From the NCBI RefSeq assembly GCF_009904105.1, contig NZ_JAAABJ010000641.1, positions 87,379 to 151,378 of the forward strand: a DNA stretch of 64,000 nucleotides, given 5' to 3'. The notes beneath the pieces were generated by a model that was given only the letters and a program-made list of their open reading frames with translations, made no database searches and had not been told where the DNA came from. Positions 1 through 9,584 of this stretch are shown here, one piece after another. This stretch comes from Elizabethkingia argenteiflava (lineage in GTDB: Bacteria; Bacteroidota; Bacteroidia; Flavobacteriales; Weeksellaceae). Made by a program: the position numbers and the translations under genes. Each line of letters begins with the position of its first letter. The first letter of the stretch is position 1.

Positions 1-1281
1 TCCATAGATTATGATTATAGAGGCAAGTATGGATTGGGAGGTGTGATCAGGAGAGATGGTAGCTATCGTTTTACCAAACAAAATAGATGGGGTACTTTTT
101 GGGCGGTTTCTGGGCGGTGGAATGTCGATAAAGAAGCCTTTATGGAAAATGTAGGTTTTGATATGTTGAAACTTAGGCTCTCCTACGGAACCCAAGGAAA
201 TCAGAATATTATAGATCCTGATGCGGGGAGTAATGCCTTGTTGCTAGGAGCCAAGATTGTATATGATCTGAATGCTATAACAAACGGCTATGACAATCAA
301 GTAGGATTGAAAGTAGATAATATAGGCAATCCCAATTTGGTATGGGAGAAAATATCGCAATTCAATATAGGTTTAGATTTCAGATTTCTTAGGAAACGCT
401 TAAACGGAAATATAGATTTTTATCGAAAGAAAACCACCGAGTTGTATAATGATTTGAGATCCTCCGCCATTACTGGTTTTTATTCCTATAGGGGTAATTT
501 TGGAAATCTTATGAATACAGGTATAGAAGTGTCGTTAAACTATGATCTACTCAAACAAAAAGAAGCACAGCTCTCTATTTTTGCCAATGCTGCGTGGAAT
601 AAAAATAAACTGCTAAAGATCGAAATTCCAATTAGAAGAGGGGCCTTGTTAATGGAAGAAGGAGGTCCTCTGTATCAATGGAATTTGGTCCCTTGGTTGG
701 GGGTAAATCCCGAAAATGGAAAAGGGCAATATTTGGCGTCCGACGGTAGTATCACCGAGACACCCAAGGAAAAAGACAGAATAAAGAAAGGCAGAAATTT
801 TTTTCCTAATTATAATGGAGGATTTGGTTTTAACGCATCTTACAAAGGCTTTTTTTGGGATACCCTGTTTACCTTTCAAGCTGATTTTTATAGAAGTGAT
901 AACCAACTGTCCTGGGCGTACAATCCTTCTTATGCATCTAATGGAAAAAATGTATCTGCGGATTTATTAAACGCGTGGACTCCCCAAAATCGCTATACCT
1001 CTATTCCCGATCTCAAAGCAGCTGATTATTCAGCCATGAGCGACAGGCTTTTATTTGATGCATCGTTTATAAGGTTAAAGTCCATTACTTTGGGCTATCA
1101 TGTTCCCAAAAAACTTTTGCAGGAGGGGTTTGTTAAATCCTTAAAAGTATTTATTCAAGGAGAAAATCTGGCGATATGGACCAAGTGGAGAGGTTTTGAT
1201 CCAGAGGGTTTAGGTACTTTTCCACTGGGGGTTTATCCCAACCCAAAAACGGTTTCAATAGGTGTAAATATTGACTTTTAA
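1..1281 (+). CDS. SusC/RagA-family TonB-dependent transporter, 3' part
   Basis: The reading frame is open from the first base, so this is the C-terminal 426 residues of a larger protein whose signal peptide and plug domain lie outside the window. What is visible is outer-membrane beta-barrel sequence with the SusC-type motifs RRDGSYRF and NRWGTFWAVSGRW, the WTPQNRYTSIPDL stretch, and a C-terminal phenylalanine typical of outer-membrane barrels. SusC proteins form the TonB-driven pore that moves oligomers captured by a SusD lid into the periplasm. The SusD partner starts 10 bases downstream, so the two are surely one operon. The substrate cannot be told; no glycoside hydrolase is next to it. 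Confidence 0.93.
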   Translation, partial: SIDYDYRGKYGLGGVIRRDGSYRFTKQNRWGTFWAVSGRWNVDKEAFMENVGFDMLKLRLSYGTQGNQNIIDPDAGSNALLLGAKIVYDLNAITNGYDNQVGLKVDNIGNPNLVWEKISQFNIGLDFRFLRKRLNGNIDFYRKKTTELYNDLRSSAITGFYSYRGNFGNLMNTGIEVSLNYDLLKQKEAQLSIFANAAWNKNKLLKIEIPIRRGALLMEEGGPLYQWNLVPWLGVNPENGKGQYLASDGSITETPKEKDRIKKGRNFFPNYNGGFGFNASYKGFFWDTLFTFQADFYRSDNQLSWAYNPSYASNGKNVSADLLNAWTPQNRYTSIPDLKAADYSAMSDRLLFDASFIRLKSITLGYHVPKKLLQEGFVKSLKVFIQGENLAIWTKWRGFDPEGLGTFPLGVYPNPKTVSIGVNIDF

Positions 1282-1291
1282 TATACGATAC

Positions 1292-2842
1292 ATGAAAAAT
1301 ATATATATAAATAAATTAATAGCAGGCGTTCTTCTCTATATTGCATTTTCTTGTCAGGATGCTATAAATATCTCGCAGGATGGCATCTTGGATAATAAAG
1401 CAAGCTTTAAAACAATCCAAGATTTAAAGCAATTTTTGCTAGGAGATATCTACAAGATAATTGATGTCTCAGATCCTATAGCCTTTACTTCGCTGTTTAC
1501 AGATGAGGTAGGACAAGGCCCTTCCAATAGTCAACTGTACCAAGATATTCACCAGTTTTACCTAGACACTAACAATAGTTTTGCTTCTTCTATTTGGTTG
1601 GATAACTATAAGATAATTAATAGAGTAAATCGCTTATTAGAAGCTTCCATATTAGTGAAGGCCACCAATAGTACTGAGATAAAAGCTAAAAATCAAATAT
1701 TGGCAGAAGCAAGAGCTGCAAGAGCTTTTGCATATCTAATTTTGGAAACCTATTACTCACCTGATATGAAAGATAACAATGCTTTAGGGGTGATGATACT
1801 TGATCATGTACCTGCCAATGATGAAAAGTTACCGAGAAGCAAGAATGCTGAAGTCTTTGCCGTAATAGATGCAGATATAGCTTTTGCAGAAGAGCATTTA
1901 GCGAATTCAAACAATTATTTTTTCTTTAATCAAAATTTTGTAAAAGCCTTTAAAGCAAGATATTATTTATATAGAGGAAAATATGCTGAAGCCAAAAAAT
2001 ATGCTCAAAAGTTGATCCTTGAATCCAATTTGGTATTGACACCATCTCGTCCCATTCCTTCCGGTGATATAGGGTCCCCAAAATGGCATACTGAGTTGAA
2101 TGCTTACTCTTCGACTAATCCTTATATAAAAATGTGGAATGATAGTGGGCAGGGCGAAATTATTTTTGCCCTAAGCAGACCGGGTTCGGGATCTTGGCCC
2201 AATATAGCCAGTGTTTATGTTACCAATGCTACCAATGTAAAAGGAGCGGTTAACTATGATATGGGGCGAAATTTATTTAATCAGATCAATGCCAATCCCC
2301 ATGATATTAGAAGATGGGCTTTCGTGGATCCCTCTTCCCTCTTTGATCCTCAATATGAAACCAACCCGAATTATAAAAATTCAGATGTTATCGTGATAGA
2401 TAAATATCCCGGTAAATATACAGGAACACAGCCTTTACGAAACGATGAGAAAGTATTTAGGCTTTCCGAAATGTATTTTATTCTAGCAGAATGTGCGATT
2501 CATGATCAGCAATTATCTTTGGCTGCACAGTATATTCATAAGGTAAGACAGGCCAGACAAATATCAGGAAATATCCTAGTACCTAAGTACGCAAATCAAA
2601 CCCAAGCTTGGGCAGATGTACTAAAAGAAAGAAGAATAGAGCTCGCTTTTGAAGGGCATAGGTATATTGATATTAAAAGAATAGGTCCGCTGGCCCATAA
2701 GAGTATAGAGCGTCATCCTACAGATGATTTTGATAAAAAGGCGGTCTTAACGCTTTCTAATACAGATTATCGATTTACTTTACCCATTCCATTGAACGAG
2801 CTTAATAAAAATACAGAACTGATACAGAATAAAGGTTACTGA
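1292..2842 (+). CDS. SusD/RagB-family nutrient-binding lipoprotein
   Basis: A 516-residue lipoprotein that would cap the SusC pore encoded just upstream and bind the substrate at the cell surface. The ATG at 1292 is preferred to the TTG 21 bases earlier because it gives a clean lipoprotein signal ending in the lipobox FSC (Cys21). Helical TPR-like SusD features follow, with the conserved region EARAARAFAYLILETYY and the C-terminal signature LKERRIELAFEGHRYIDIKR. Length is normal for the family. It is followed by a strong terminator, so it ends the SusC/SusD operon. Ligand unknown. Confidence 0.93.
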   Translation: MKNIYINKLIAGVLLYIAFSCQDAINISQDGILDNKASFKTIQDLKQFLLGDIYKIIDVSDPIAFTSLFTDEVGQGPSNSQLYQDIHQFYLDTNNSFASSIWLDNYKIINRVNRLLEASILVKATNSTEIKAKNQILAEARAARAFAYLILETYYSPDMKDNNALGVMILDHVPANDEKLPRSKNAEVFAVIDADIAFAEEHLANSNNYFFFNQNFVKAFKARYYLYRGKYAEAKKYAQKLILESNLVLTPSRPIPSGDIGSPKWHTELNAYSSTNPYIKMWNDSGQGEIIFALSRPGSGSWPNIASVYVTNATNVKGAVNYDMGRNLFNQINANPHDIRRWAFVDPSSLFDPQYETNPNYKNSDVIVIDKYPGKYTGTQPLRNDEKVFRLSEMYFILAECAIHDQQLSLAAQYIHKVRQARQISGNILVPKYANQTQAWADVLKERRIELAFEGHRYIDIKRIGPLAHKSIERHPTDDFDKKAVLTLSNTDYRFTLPIPLNELNKNTELIQNKGY

Positions 2843-2890
2843 ATTGCGTGAAGCATTTTTTTGCGTTTGTGTGTTTTAGGATTCTGCAGG

Positions 2891-2918
2891 GCTGCCTTAG
2901 TTTCTAAGGCAGCTTTTT
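2891..2918 (+). terminator. Rho-independent terminator of the first SusC/SusD operon
   Basis: A perfect 10-bp stem, GCTGCCTTAG/CTAAGGCAGC, with a 3-base loop is followed by TTTTT, about 50 bases after the susD stop. Confidence 0.9.
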
Positions 2919-3096
2919 ATAGTATTAAAGAGAGGGGATATTTGGTAAAAATCAATTTATTGATAGAAAAGTCCATTTATCGAAACAATACCGTATTATA
3001 CCCATGGGGAGTAGCTTGCTTCCTCGTATAAATTTCTGGCTTATTTGTTTAAAATAAGTCCCATTAGATCTCCAAAAAAGTTTCTGAAATTTTCTC

Positions 3097-3104
3097 TACT
3101 TTTG
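3097..3104 (+). promoter_or_regulatory. -7 promoter box (TACTTTTG) for the porin-bshC genes
   Basis: TACTTTTG fits the Bacteroidota sigma-factor consensus TANNTTTG and ends 17 bases before the ATG at 3122. No convincing -33 TTG lies at the expected distance, so the call rests on the -7 box and its position. Confidence 0.55.
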
Positions 3105-3121
3105 TAGCTCATTCCAAAGAG

Positions 3122-5050
3122 ATGAGGTATATTTTTTTATGGCTAATATGGCTGTCAGGAACTATTTCTGCACAGGTGATTAACAAAACGGATAATAATA
3201 GAATTACTGGAGATTCGGTAATTATAGATAATGGTAGAAAAGATTCGATAAAAATCTTTAAACCCTCTATTCAAGATTACAAATTCCGAACAGAAGGAGG
3301 CGCAGATAAAATATTTGATATCGCTCTTACGCCAGATAAAACCTTTATATTTTCTCAGTTCAATAATAAAGATAATTTTGGTAAAGTTCAGTTTCCAAAT
3401 TCTGGGCAGCCGTTTAATCCTTTAATGTTTGAACTTATGCCTCAGCAAAATCTAGCGGTTCTACCTACGGGCAAGGCTTTTAATATGCTTAGAGTGGCTG
3501 ATATAAGGTATTATGATGTAAAAACACCTACCACTACTTTCATCTATCACAATGCACCAGGGAACGGTAGTGTATTAAGTTCTTCCTATACTCAGAATGT
3601 GGGAAAGAATTTTAATTTTTCCATTAACTATATGGGTTTGCGAGCTAAGGGATTGTATCAACGTAATCTCTCCGTTAATAATAATTTTAACTTCTCCAGT
3701 CATTATCAAAATCAGAGTGGGCGCTATGAGTTTTTTACCCACTATCTGAATCAGAATGTGAATAATGAAGAAAATGGAGGTATAAAGTTGTTGGATCAGT
3801 TTTTAGGAGGAGACTCTCGTTTTGAAAATCGCCAAAATGTGGAGATCAACCTTAGCAGCAGCGAAAGTTTTTTTAATTACAGGCGATACTATTGGAGTCA
3901 TAGTTACGGACTCTTTAAAATTGATGGAGCCTATCCTCTGAAACTCAAACATACTTTTATAAATGAGGGGAATAAATACTATTATGTACAAAATGGGTCT
4001 GAAAATTTTTATAACCCCTATGCGCCAGAGGTAATAAAAGATTTTACACCCTCCTCTAAAAAATACTCTAAGAAATTTACCAATATAATAGGATTGGTTT
4101 TTAACAAACCCGCCTTTAAACTGGATGCAGGCCTTAAATATCAGAAAATCACCTTGGGGACCAATGGAATTTTATTACAGAATGAGGTTTCTCCTTTAGA
4201 GTGGAAAGAAAATAGACTCGGAATAGAGGGAAACTTACAGATAAAACTATGGAATAAATTTAATCTCGATTCCCATGCTGAATATACCACAGGGAATAAA
4301 TTTGGAAATTTTATTCAAATAAACAATGATATTAGATTTGCCACTAAAGAAAACTTCGCTGTAGAGGGGAAGCTTAACTTTCAATCAGCAGCACCTTCTT
4401 TTAATTTTCTCTTGAACGGATCCATATATAAAAATTTTAATTATGCTCCGGATTTTAAACATCAGAGTATATTGGAAGCAGGGGGTCTTATAAAACTCAA
4501 GTGGTTAGATGCCTCTGGTTTTATTAACTATTTTAATATCAATAACAATACCTATCTCAACGCGCAGCGCAAAGTAGAGCAGCTAAGTTCATCCATTAAT
4601 ATCACCCAGATAGGGGGGGGGGCTACGCTAAGCTATAAAAAGTTTCATTTACATGGAAAAGTTTTGTTCCAGTCCGCCATCAACAATAAGGAGGTCTTTC
4701 CGATGCCTCATTTTATAGGTCGAGCCAATCTATATTTTCAGTCTCACGCTTTTAAAGATGCCGCGGAAATTCAAACTGGAATCAAGGCCTATTATTTTGA
4801 TAAATTCCGATCTCGGGAATTTTTTCCAGTATTAAATGAATTTGCATTAGCTGGTAACTCTTCGCATGCTATAGGAGGTTATCCTATTATGGAGATGTAT
4901 TTTAATATGAAGGTAAAAAGTATGATGTTGTTTATTGAAGGTCAGCATATTAATACAGCTATCGGGCATAATAAAAGTTTTGCGGCTCCCTATTATCCGG
5001 TGGCAGATTTTAGGCTCAACTTGGGGATAGTTTGGTATATTTTTTCATAA
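3122..5050 (+). CDS. Putative porin (Porin_10-like outer-membrane barrel)
   Basis: A 642-residue protein with a short signal peptide (residues 1-18, ending ISAQ) and then alternating aromatic/polar beta-strand sequence to the end. The N-terminal part (KPSIQDYKFRTEGG, DIALTPDKTFIFSQF) and overall size match the Bacteroidota putative-porin family usually found next to bshC. It would sit in the outer membrane; its cargo is unknown. bshC follows after 9 bases, so they are co-transcribed. Codons 498-501 contain a run of ten G residues (4613-4622): a slip of one base would shift the frame and remove the last ~145 residues, so expression may be phase-variable. In this copy the frame is intact. Confidence 0.8.
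   Translation: MRYIFLWLIWLSGTISAQVINKTDNNRITGDSVIIDNGRKDSIKIFKPSIQDYKFRTEGGADKIFDIALTPDKTFIFSQFNNKDNFGKVQFPNSGQPFNPLMFELMPQQNLAVLPTGKAFNMLRVADIRYYDVKTPTTTFIYHNAPGNGSVLSSSYTQNVGKNFNFSINYMGLRAKGLYQRNLSVNNNFNFSSHYQNQSGRYEFFTHYLNQNVNNEENGGIKLLDQFLGGDSRFENRQNVEINLSSSESFFNYRRYYWSHSYGLFKIDGAYPLKLKHTFINEGNKYYYVQNGSENFYNPYAPEVIKDFTPSSKKYSKKFTNIIGLVFNKPAFKLDAGLKYQKITLGTNGILLQNEVSPLEWKENRLGIEGNLQIKLWNKFNLDSHAEYTTGNKFGNFIQINNDIRFATKENFAVEGKLNFQSAAPSFNFLLNGSIYKNFNYAPDFKHQSILEAGGLIKLKWLDASGFINYFNINNNTYLNAQRKVEQLSSSINITQIGGGATLSYKKFHLHGKVLFQSAINNKEVFPMPHFIGRANLYFQSHAFKDAAEIQTGIKAYYFDKFRSREFFPVLNEFALAGNSSHAIGGYPIMEMYFNMKVKSMMLFIEGQHINTAIGHNKSFAAPYYPVADFRLNLGIVWYIFS
4613..4622 (+). repeat. Poly-G tract (G10) inside the porin gene
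   Basis: Ten consecutive G residues are read as I-G-G-G-A. This is the longest G run noticed in the window, which is AT-rich. Mononucleotide tracts of this length are known slippage sites in other bacteria; function here is inferred. Confidence 0.85.
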
Positions 5051-5059
5051 ATTTGAAGG

Positions 5060-6652
5060 ATGACGGATGGTCGTTTTACTATTGATTTCAGGGATATTCC
5101 TTATATCCCTGAGATGTTGAAAGATTATCTTAAGGGTGATCTTAATGAATATCAAAACTTGCACTATAGCAAGCAAAATGCCTTAATACAGGCTTATAGA
5201 AAATCTCGTAATTATTCTCCGGAATACCGAAAGGTTTTGGTAGAGGTTTTAACAAGGCAGATGCAAAAAGTATCGATTACTGCTAAGCAAATGCAGTATA
5301 TAGAGTTGCTAAAGCAGGAAAATACTTTTACGGTAACCACTGGACATCAACTCAATCTTTTTACAGGGCCTGTTTTTTTTATTTATAAAATATTGCAGAC
5401 GATTAAGACGGCCCAATATCTGAGTGAAAATAATGAAGGGAAAAACTTTGTTCCCCTATTTTGGATGGCTACTGAAGACCATGATTTTGAAGAAATTAAT
5501 CATTTTAAAACAGAGCGTAATTTTTACAAAATTCATGAAAAATCAGGAGGAGCAGTAGGTAGAATTCAATTATCGGATCTTTCTTTTTTAGATGAGTATG
5601 AAAAAGAATTCAAGGATTTTACTTATGGAACGGAGTTAATTCGCTGGATCAGGGAGGCTTATCAGGAGGGTCGTTCGCTAGCATTGGCTACACGAATTTT
5701 AGTCAATAGAATTTTCGGGCGCTACGGTTTATTAATTCTAAATCCGGATGATAAGCAATTAAAGAAAATAGCCTCTCCTATTTTTGAAAAAGAACTTAAG
5801 GAAAAAGCTTTGTATACAAGTACTCAGCAGAGTGTTGAGCAATTGGTGAAGCAGTATGGCAAAGTGCAGGTAAATCCCAGGGAGATTAATTTGTTTTATC
5901 TTAGAAAAAATGCCAGAAATAGAATACAAAAAATAGGAGAACAATATCAGGTGCTGGATACGGATATACATTTTAGTCAAGCCGAGATACTGGCTGAGAT
6001 GAGGGAGTATCCGCATCGTTTTAGTCCCAACGCTGTATTGAGACCTGTATATCAGGAAGCGATACTGCCCAATGTGGTTTATATAGGAGGAAATGCCGAG
6101 GTAATGTATTGGTTAGAATTGAAAATTTTTTTTGAAGCCCTAGGGCTAGAGTTTCCACTTTTGTTGCCCAGAGCATCCTTAGCCTTTATAACCGAGAAAA
6201 CTTTTCATAAAATTCAGAAACTAAATTTAAAAGTTGAAGATTTCTTTGGAAACTATCAGGAACTAGTGCATCAGAAATTATTAGAAAACACATCGCTTTA
6301 TGCTTTGTTAGAAGAGAAAGAAAAAGTTATACACACGCTTTTCAAGACGCTTAAAGAGCAGGCTGAGCTTACCGATAAAACGTTTGGAAATTTGGTTATA
6401 GCAGAACAAATGCGCCAGCTAAAATCATTTACCAGAATGAAAAAGAGGTTGCTGCGTGCTGAAAAAATTATCCAAGCCGATCTTTATCAGCGTTACAATG
6501 AGTTGTATGAAAAATTAAATCCCGAAGGAGTTTGGCAGGAGCGTAAAATCAATTTTAGTGATTTTTATGCTGAAAATGGTCCTGAATGGTTGCAGACATG
6601 TTATGAAAACATTAATGAAAATACGTCTGCATTAACGATAGTAGTTTTATAA
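5060..6652 (+). CDS. bshC: Bacillithiol biosynthesis cysteine-adding enzyme BshC
   Basis: A 530-residue cytoplasmic protein with the family's hallmark blocks TGHQLNLFTGP (residues 94-104) and FWMATEDHDFEE (134-145), an N-terminal YIPEMLKDYL motif, and a long C-terminal helical coiled-coil region. In the bacillithiol pathway BshC is assigned the last step, joining cysteine to glucosaminyl malate to make the low-molecular-weight thiol bacillithiol; the reaction is known from family work, not from this sequence. Length is normal. It lies 9 bases after the porin gene and probably shares its transcript. bshA and bshB are not in this window. Confidence 0.93.
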   Translation: MTDGRFTIDFRDIPYIPEMLKDYLKGDLNEYQNLHYSKQNALIQAYRKSRNYSPEYRKVLVEVLTRQMQKVSITAKQMQYIELLKQENTFTVTTGHQLNLFTGPVFFIYKILQTIKTAQYLSENNEGKNFVPLFWMATEDHDFEEINHFKTERNFYKIHEKSGGAVGRIQLSDLSFLDEYEKEFKDFTYGTELIRWIREAYQEGRSLALATRILVNRIFGRYGLLILNPDDKQLKKIASPIFEKELKEKALYTSTQQSVEQLVKQYGKVQVNPREINLFYLRKNARNRIQKIGEQYQVLDTDIHFSQAEILAEMREYPHRFSPNAVLRPVYQEAILPNVVYIGGNAEVMYWLELKIFFEALGLEFPLLLPRASLAFITEKTFHKIQKLNLKVEDFFGNYQELVHQKLLENTSLYALLEEKEKVIHTLFKTLKEQAELTDKTFGNLVIAEQMRQLKSFTRMKKRLLRAEKIIQADLYQRYNELYEKLNPEGVWQERKINFSDFYAENGPEWLQTCYENINENTSALTIVVL

Positions 6653-6664
6653 AAAACAAAAGTT

Positions 6665-6672
6665 TATTTTTG
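6665..6672 (+). promoter_or_regulatory. -7 promoter box (TATTTTTG) of the LysM gene
   Basis: TATTTTTG matches TANNTTTG and ends 18 bases before the ATG at 6691; it sits in the short gap just after the bshC stop. A clear -33 element was not seen. Confidence 0.55.
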
Positions 6673-6690
6673 TACTAATAATATACACCA

Positions 6691-8601
6691 ATGAAAAAGA
6701 CAATCATATTGGCATTATCAATTTTTGGATTTTCTGTCAGCGCACAGAAAACACATGAGGTCAGTGCTAAAGAGACACCCTATAGTATCTCCAGAAAATA
6801 TGGACTTACTTTGGAAGAATTTTATAACTTAAACCCCAAGATAAAGGACGGCGGTATTTTGGGGATAGGGGATAGCGTAGTCATCTCTAAAGCCAGTAAT
6901 ATTAGCGATAAGAGTCCTGTAAATCCTGCTATCGGACAGGTTTCCGTACAACCTCGGCAGTCTCTATATGCTTTATCTAGGGAATATCAGATTTCGGTCG
7001 CAGAGATTCGAAGTTTAAATCCCGAGATAGGAGAATCTTTACAGATTGGGCAGAAAATAAATTTACCATTGGAAAATATTAAAAAATATATTCCTCCAAA
7101 AGTTGTTTCTCAGACTCCTGCTCCATCTCCATCTCTGGAACAGGAAGATACTCCTGTTGTTCCTGTACAGAATAAATCTGGAATCTATATGGTACAGCCT
7201 AAAGATACCTATCAAACCATCATCAAGAATTTTAATATGTCCTTGTCAGAATTGTTTAGGATCAATCCAGGACTTGAAAAAGAAGGTCTTCAGCCTGGGG
7301 TTTATATTGTGGTTGCCCGTAATAACCCCGCGATAAGTGCTCCTACGGAGAAGGTACGACAGAAAGATTTTACCCCTCGCGAAAAAACTCAGAAAAAGGA
7401 GATAAAAGCCTTTGATATTGCAGATGATGGTACTAATTATACCGTCCAGCCTGGGGATACTATTTTTGGCATTCTTAATAAATTTGGAATTAGTTTGGAT
7501 CAGCTAATAGAGCTTAATCCCAGTCTTGCTACCGGATTAAAAGCAGGCATGGTCATTAGGATAAAAGGGAGTAGTGATAAAACATCTTTCATAAAATCCT
7601 CAGGAGATGCACTGAATATCGTTCTTCTTCTTCCTTTTGGTTTTGATGCTAAAGATGCTAAGTATAGGACAGCTGCTTTAGATTTCTTAACCGGAGCGAA
7701 ATTGGCGATTCAGAGGAGTATAGAAAAAGGACAAAAACTCAATATCAATATCATAGACGAGGGGAGTGAAGCCTCTTTTAAGAAAGTTTTGACATCTGTA
7801 AATAGAGATAATACAGATCTTATTATTGGCCCCTTTTTTAAGTCGGATCTAGAGGCATTAATGTCCTATGTCTCTTCAAAAAAAATTCCGGTAATATCCC
7901 CTTTTGCAAATGCCAAAGATTTATATAAATACGATAATCTAATTATTGTAGAGACAGAAGCTTCTGTTTATGCTGAGCGTATTGCTAAAGAAGTGTCGAC
8001 GGCTTATAACGGAGAAAAAATATATATTGTAGGAAGTGGGCAGTCTTATGCCGGTGCTATCCAGGCTATGTTGGAAAAATCATTGGGACATCCTAACATA
8101 TCTGTTCTAAAGAATGCGGGTGATATTAAAATAGAAAGCAATATAGTGACCGGGCAACCTGCACCTATTATCACTATTTTAGCTTCAGATAATGAGGGAG
8201 AGAAGACTAATTTTGTCAATACAATGATCAATTTGGGAAAAGAAGCTCCAGGGACCAGAAGTTTTAGTATGTTCTACTCAACCGATTTTGAGAAAAAAGA
8301 AGATGAATTGGGCAACGTAAAGCTTGTATACATAATGGATAGGAAGATTAATACACAAGGAGAATTTGAGAGAGAAGTACTTAAGCAATACACTTCAAAA
8401 TTTTGTAAATCGCCTTCTAAGTATGCGGTGGTAGGTTTTGACATCATGATTGATGCTCTTTCCCGAGAGAATGCTAAAGGCGAAATTTTTAATAAAATGG
8501 GTAAAGTTCAAACCCATCTTGCCACCAAATTTGAATATGAAAAAACAAAAGAAGGAGCCTATATTAATAAAGGCTACCGCTTAGTACGGTTAAATCCGTA
8601 G
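6691..8601 (+). CDS. Secreted protein with four LysM domains and a periplasmic-binding-like domain
   Basis: A 636-residue protein with signal peptide (1-18, ending VSAQ). Four LysM peptidoglycan-binding repeats follow, at about residues 22-66, 84-126, 166-208 and 249-291, each with the (V/S)QPxDT...LNP pattern; the third and fourth are the clearest. From about residue 305 comes a receptor-family/periplasmic-binding-protein-like fold starting LNIVLLLPFGFDA and including LIIGPFFKSDLEALM. The domain pair is common next to bshC in Flavobacteriia, but the job is not known: it probably holds a ligand-sensing or scaffold domain on the cell wall. It has its own promoter box. fabD follows after 55 bases. 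Confidence 0.85.
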   Translation: MKKTIILALSIFGFSVSAQKTHEVSAKETPYSISRKYGLTLEEFYNLNPKIKDGGILGIGDSVVISKASNISDKSPVNPAIGQVSVQPRQSLYALSREYQISVAEIRSLNPEIGESLQIGQKINLPLENIKKYIPPKVVSQTPAPSPSLEQEDTPVVPVQNKSGIYMVQPKDTYQTIIKNFNMSLSELFRINPGLEKEGLQPGVYIVVARNNPAISAPTEKVRQKDFTPREKTQKKEIKAFDIADDGTNYTVQPGDTIFGILNKFGISLDQLIELNPSLATGLKAGMVIRIKGSSDKTSFIKSSGDALNIVLLLPFGFDAKDAKYRTAALDFLTGAKLAIQRSIEKGQKLNINIIDEGSEASFKKVLTSVNRDNTDLIIGPFFKSDLEALMSYVSSKKIPVISPFANAKDLYKYDNLIIVETEASVYAERIAKEVSTAYNGEKIYIVGSGQSYAGAIQAMLEKSLGHPNISVLKNAGDIKIESNIVTGQPAPIITILASDNEGEKTNFVNTMINLGKEAPGTRSFSMFYSTDFEKKEDELGNVKLVYIMDRKINTQGEFEREVLKQYTSKFCKSPSKYAVVGFDIMIDALSRENAKGEIFNKMGKVQTHLATKFEYEKTKEGAYINKGYRLVRLNP

Positions 8602-8656
8602 TTCATAAAATATTATTATATTTTTTAAAGAGTTTTTAAACGCGTAAATTAAACGA

Positions 8657-9532
8657 ATGAAAGCATTAGTGTTTCCAGGTCAAGGCTCACAGTTTGTCGG
8701 GATGGGAAAGGAACTTTACGACAGTCGTAGAGAAATTAAGGATTTAATGGACTTAGCTAACGATGTTTTAGGATTCGATATTCTATCCATAATGTTCAAT
8801 GGTACAGAGGAAGATCTTAAAAAAACTAGCGTAACGCAACCCGCAATTTTTATTCATTCGGTGGCCAACGTAAAGGCATTGGGTTCTTTGGGGGCGCAGA
8901 TGGTTGCTGGCCATTCCTTAGGGGAATTTGCTGCTTTAGTAGCCAATGGAGCTTTAAATTTTGAAGATGGCTTAATGTTAGTTTCTAAGAGAGCGGCAGC
9001 TATGCAGGCGGCCTGTGATGCTAATCCCTCCTCTATGGCTGCCATATTGGGTTTAGATGATGACAAGGTTGAGGAAATTTGTTCTAAAGTAGATGGAGTA
9101 GTGGTACCGGCTAATTACAATTGTCCAAAGCAGTTGGTAATTTCGGGAGAAACCAAAGCGGTAGAAGAAGCCATTGAGAAGATGAAAGCAGCAGGTGCAC
9201 GAAGGGCTTTATTATTGCCTGTAAATGGGGCTTTTCACTCGCCTCTTATGCAGCCTGCGCAAGAAGAATTGTCCAAAGCTATTCATGAGACTAAATTTAG
9301 CAAGCCTCTTATTCCAGTATATCAGAATATTACGATGACGGCAGTTTTAGATCCCGATCAGATTAAGGAAAATCTGATTAAGCAACTTACCGGTCCTGTA
9401 AAATGGACACAATCTGTGCGAAATATGATTAAGGATGGTGCCACTCATTTCGTAGAAGTAGGTCCCGGGAAAACCTTACAGGGATTGATAAAAAAAATAG
9501 ATTCTACAGTAGACATATCTTCTGCATTTTAA
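8657..9532 (+). CDS. fabD: Malonyl-CoA:ACP transacylase FabD
   Basis: A 291-residue enzyme that moves the malonyl group from CoA to acyl carrier protein, feeding fatty-acid chain elongation in the cytoplasm. Visible motifs are PGQGSQ (residues 7-12), the nucleophile elbow GHSLGE (85-90, Ser87), the second catalytic residue in AFHSPLM (His194) and VEVGPGKTLQGL near the end. Length is normal for FabD. It stands alone here, without the other fab genes, and ends at a hairpin. Confidence 0.95.
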   Translation: MKALVFPGQGSQFVGMGKELYDSRREIKDLMDLANDVLGFDILSIMFNGTEEDLKKTSVTQPAIFIHSVANVKALGSLGAQMVAGHSLGEFAALVANGALNFEDGLMLVSKRAAAMQAACDANPSSMAAILGLDDDKVEEICSKVDGVVVPANYNCPKQLVISGETKAVEEAIEKMKAAGARRALLLPVNGAFHSPLMQPAQEELSKAIHETKFSKPLIPVYQNITMTAVLDPDQIKENLIKQLTGPVKWTQSVRNMIKDGATHFVEVGPGKTLQGLIKKIDSTVDISSAF

Positions 9533-9541
9533 AAAACAACC

Positions 9542-9571
9542 AGAGACACGAATAAATTCGTGTCTCTTCTT
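9542..9571 (+). terminator. Probable terminator after fabD
   Basis: A perfect 12-bp palindromic stem, AGAGACACGAAT / ATTCGTGTCTCT, separated by AA, is followed only by TCTTTC. The stem is strong but the T run is poor, so termination may be partial and the GHMP kinase 18 bases on may be read through. Confidence 0.6.
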
Positions 9572-9584
9572 TCAAAACCAGATT

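Noticed and set aside
1..2842. First SusC/SusD pair as a polysaccharide utilisation locus
   Set aside because: No glycoside hydrolase, lyase or regulator is next to it in the visible part, so a glycan role cannot be claimed.
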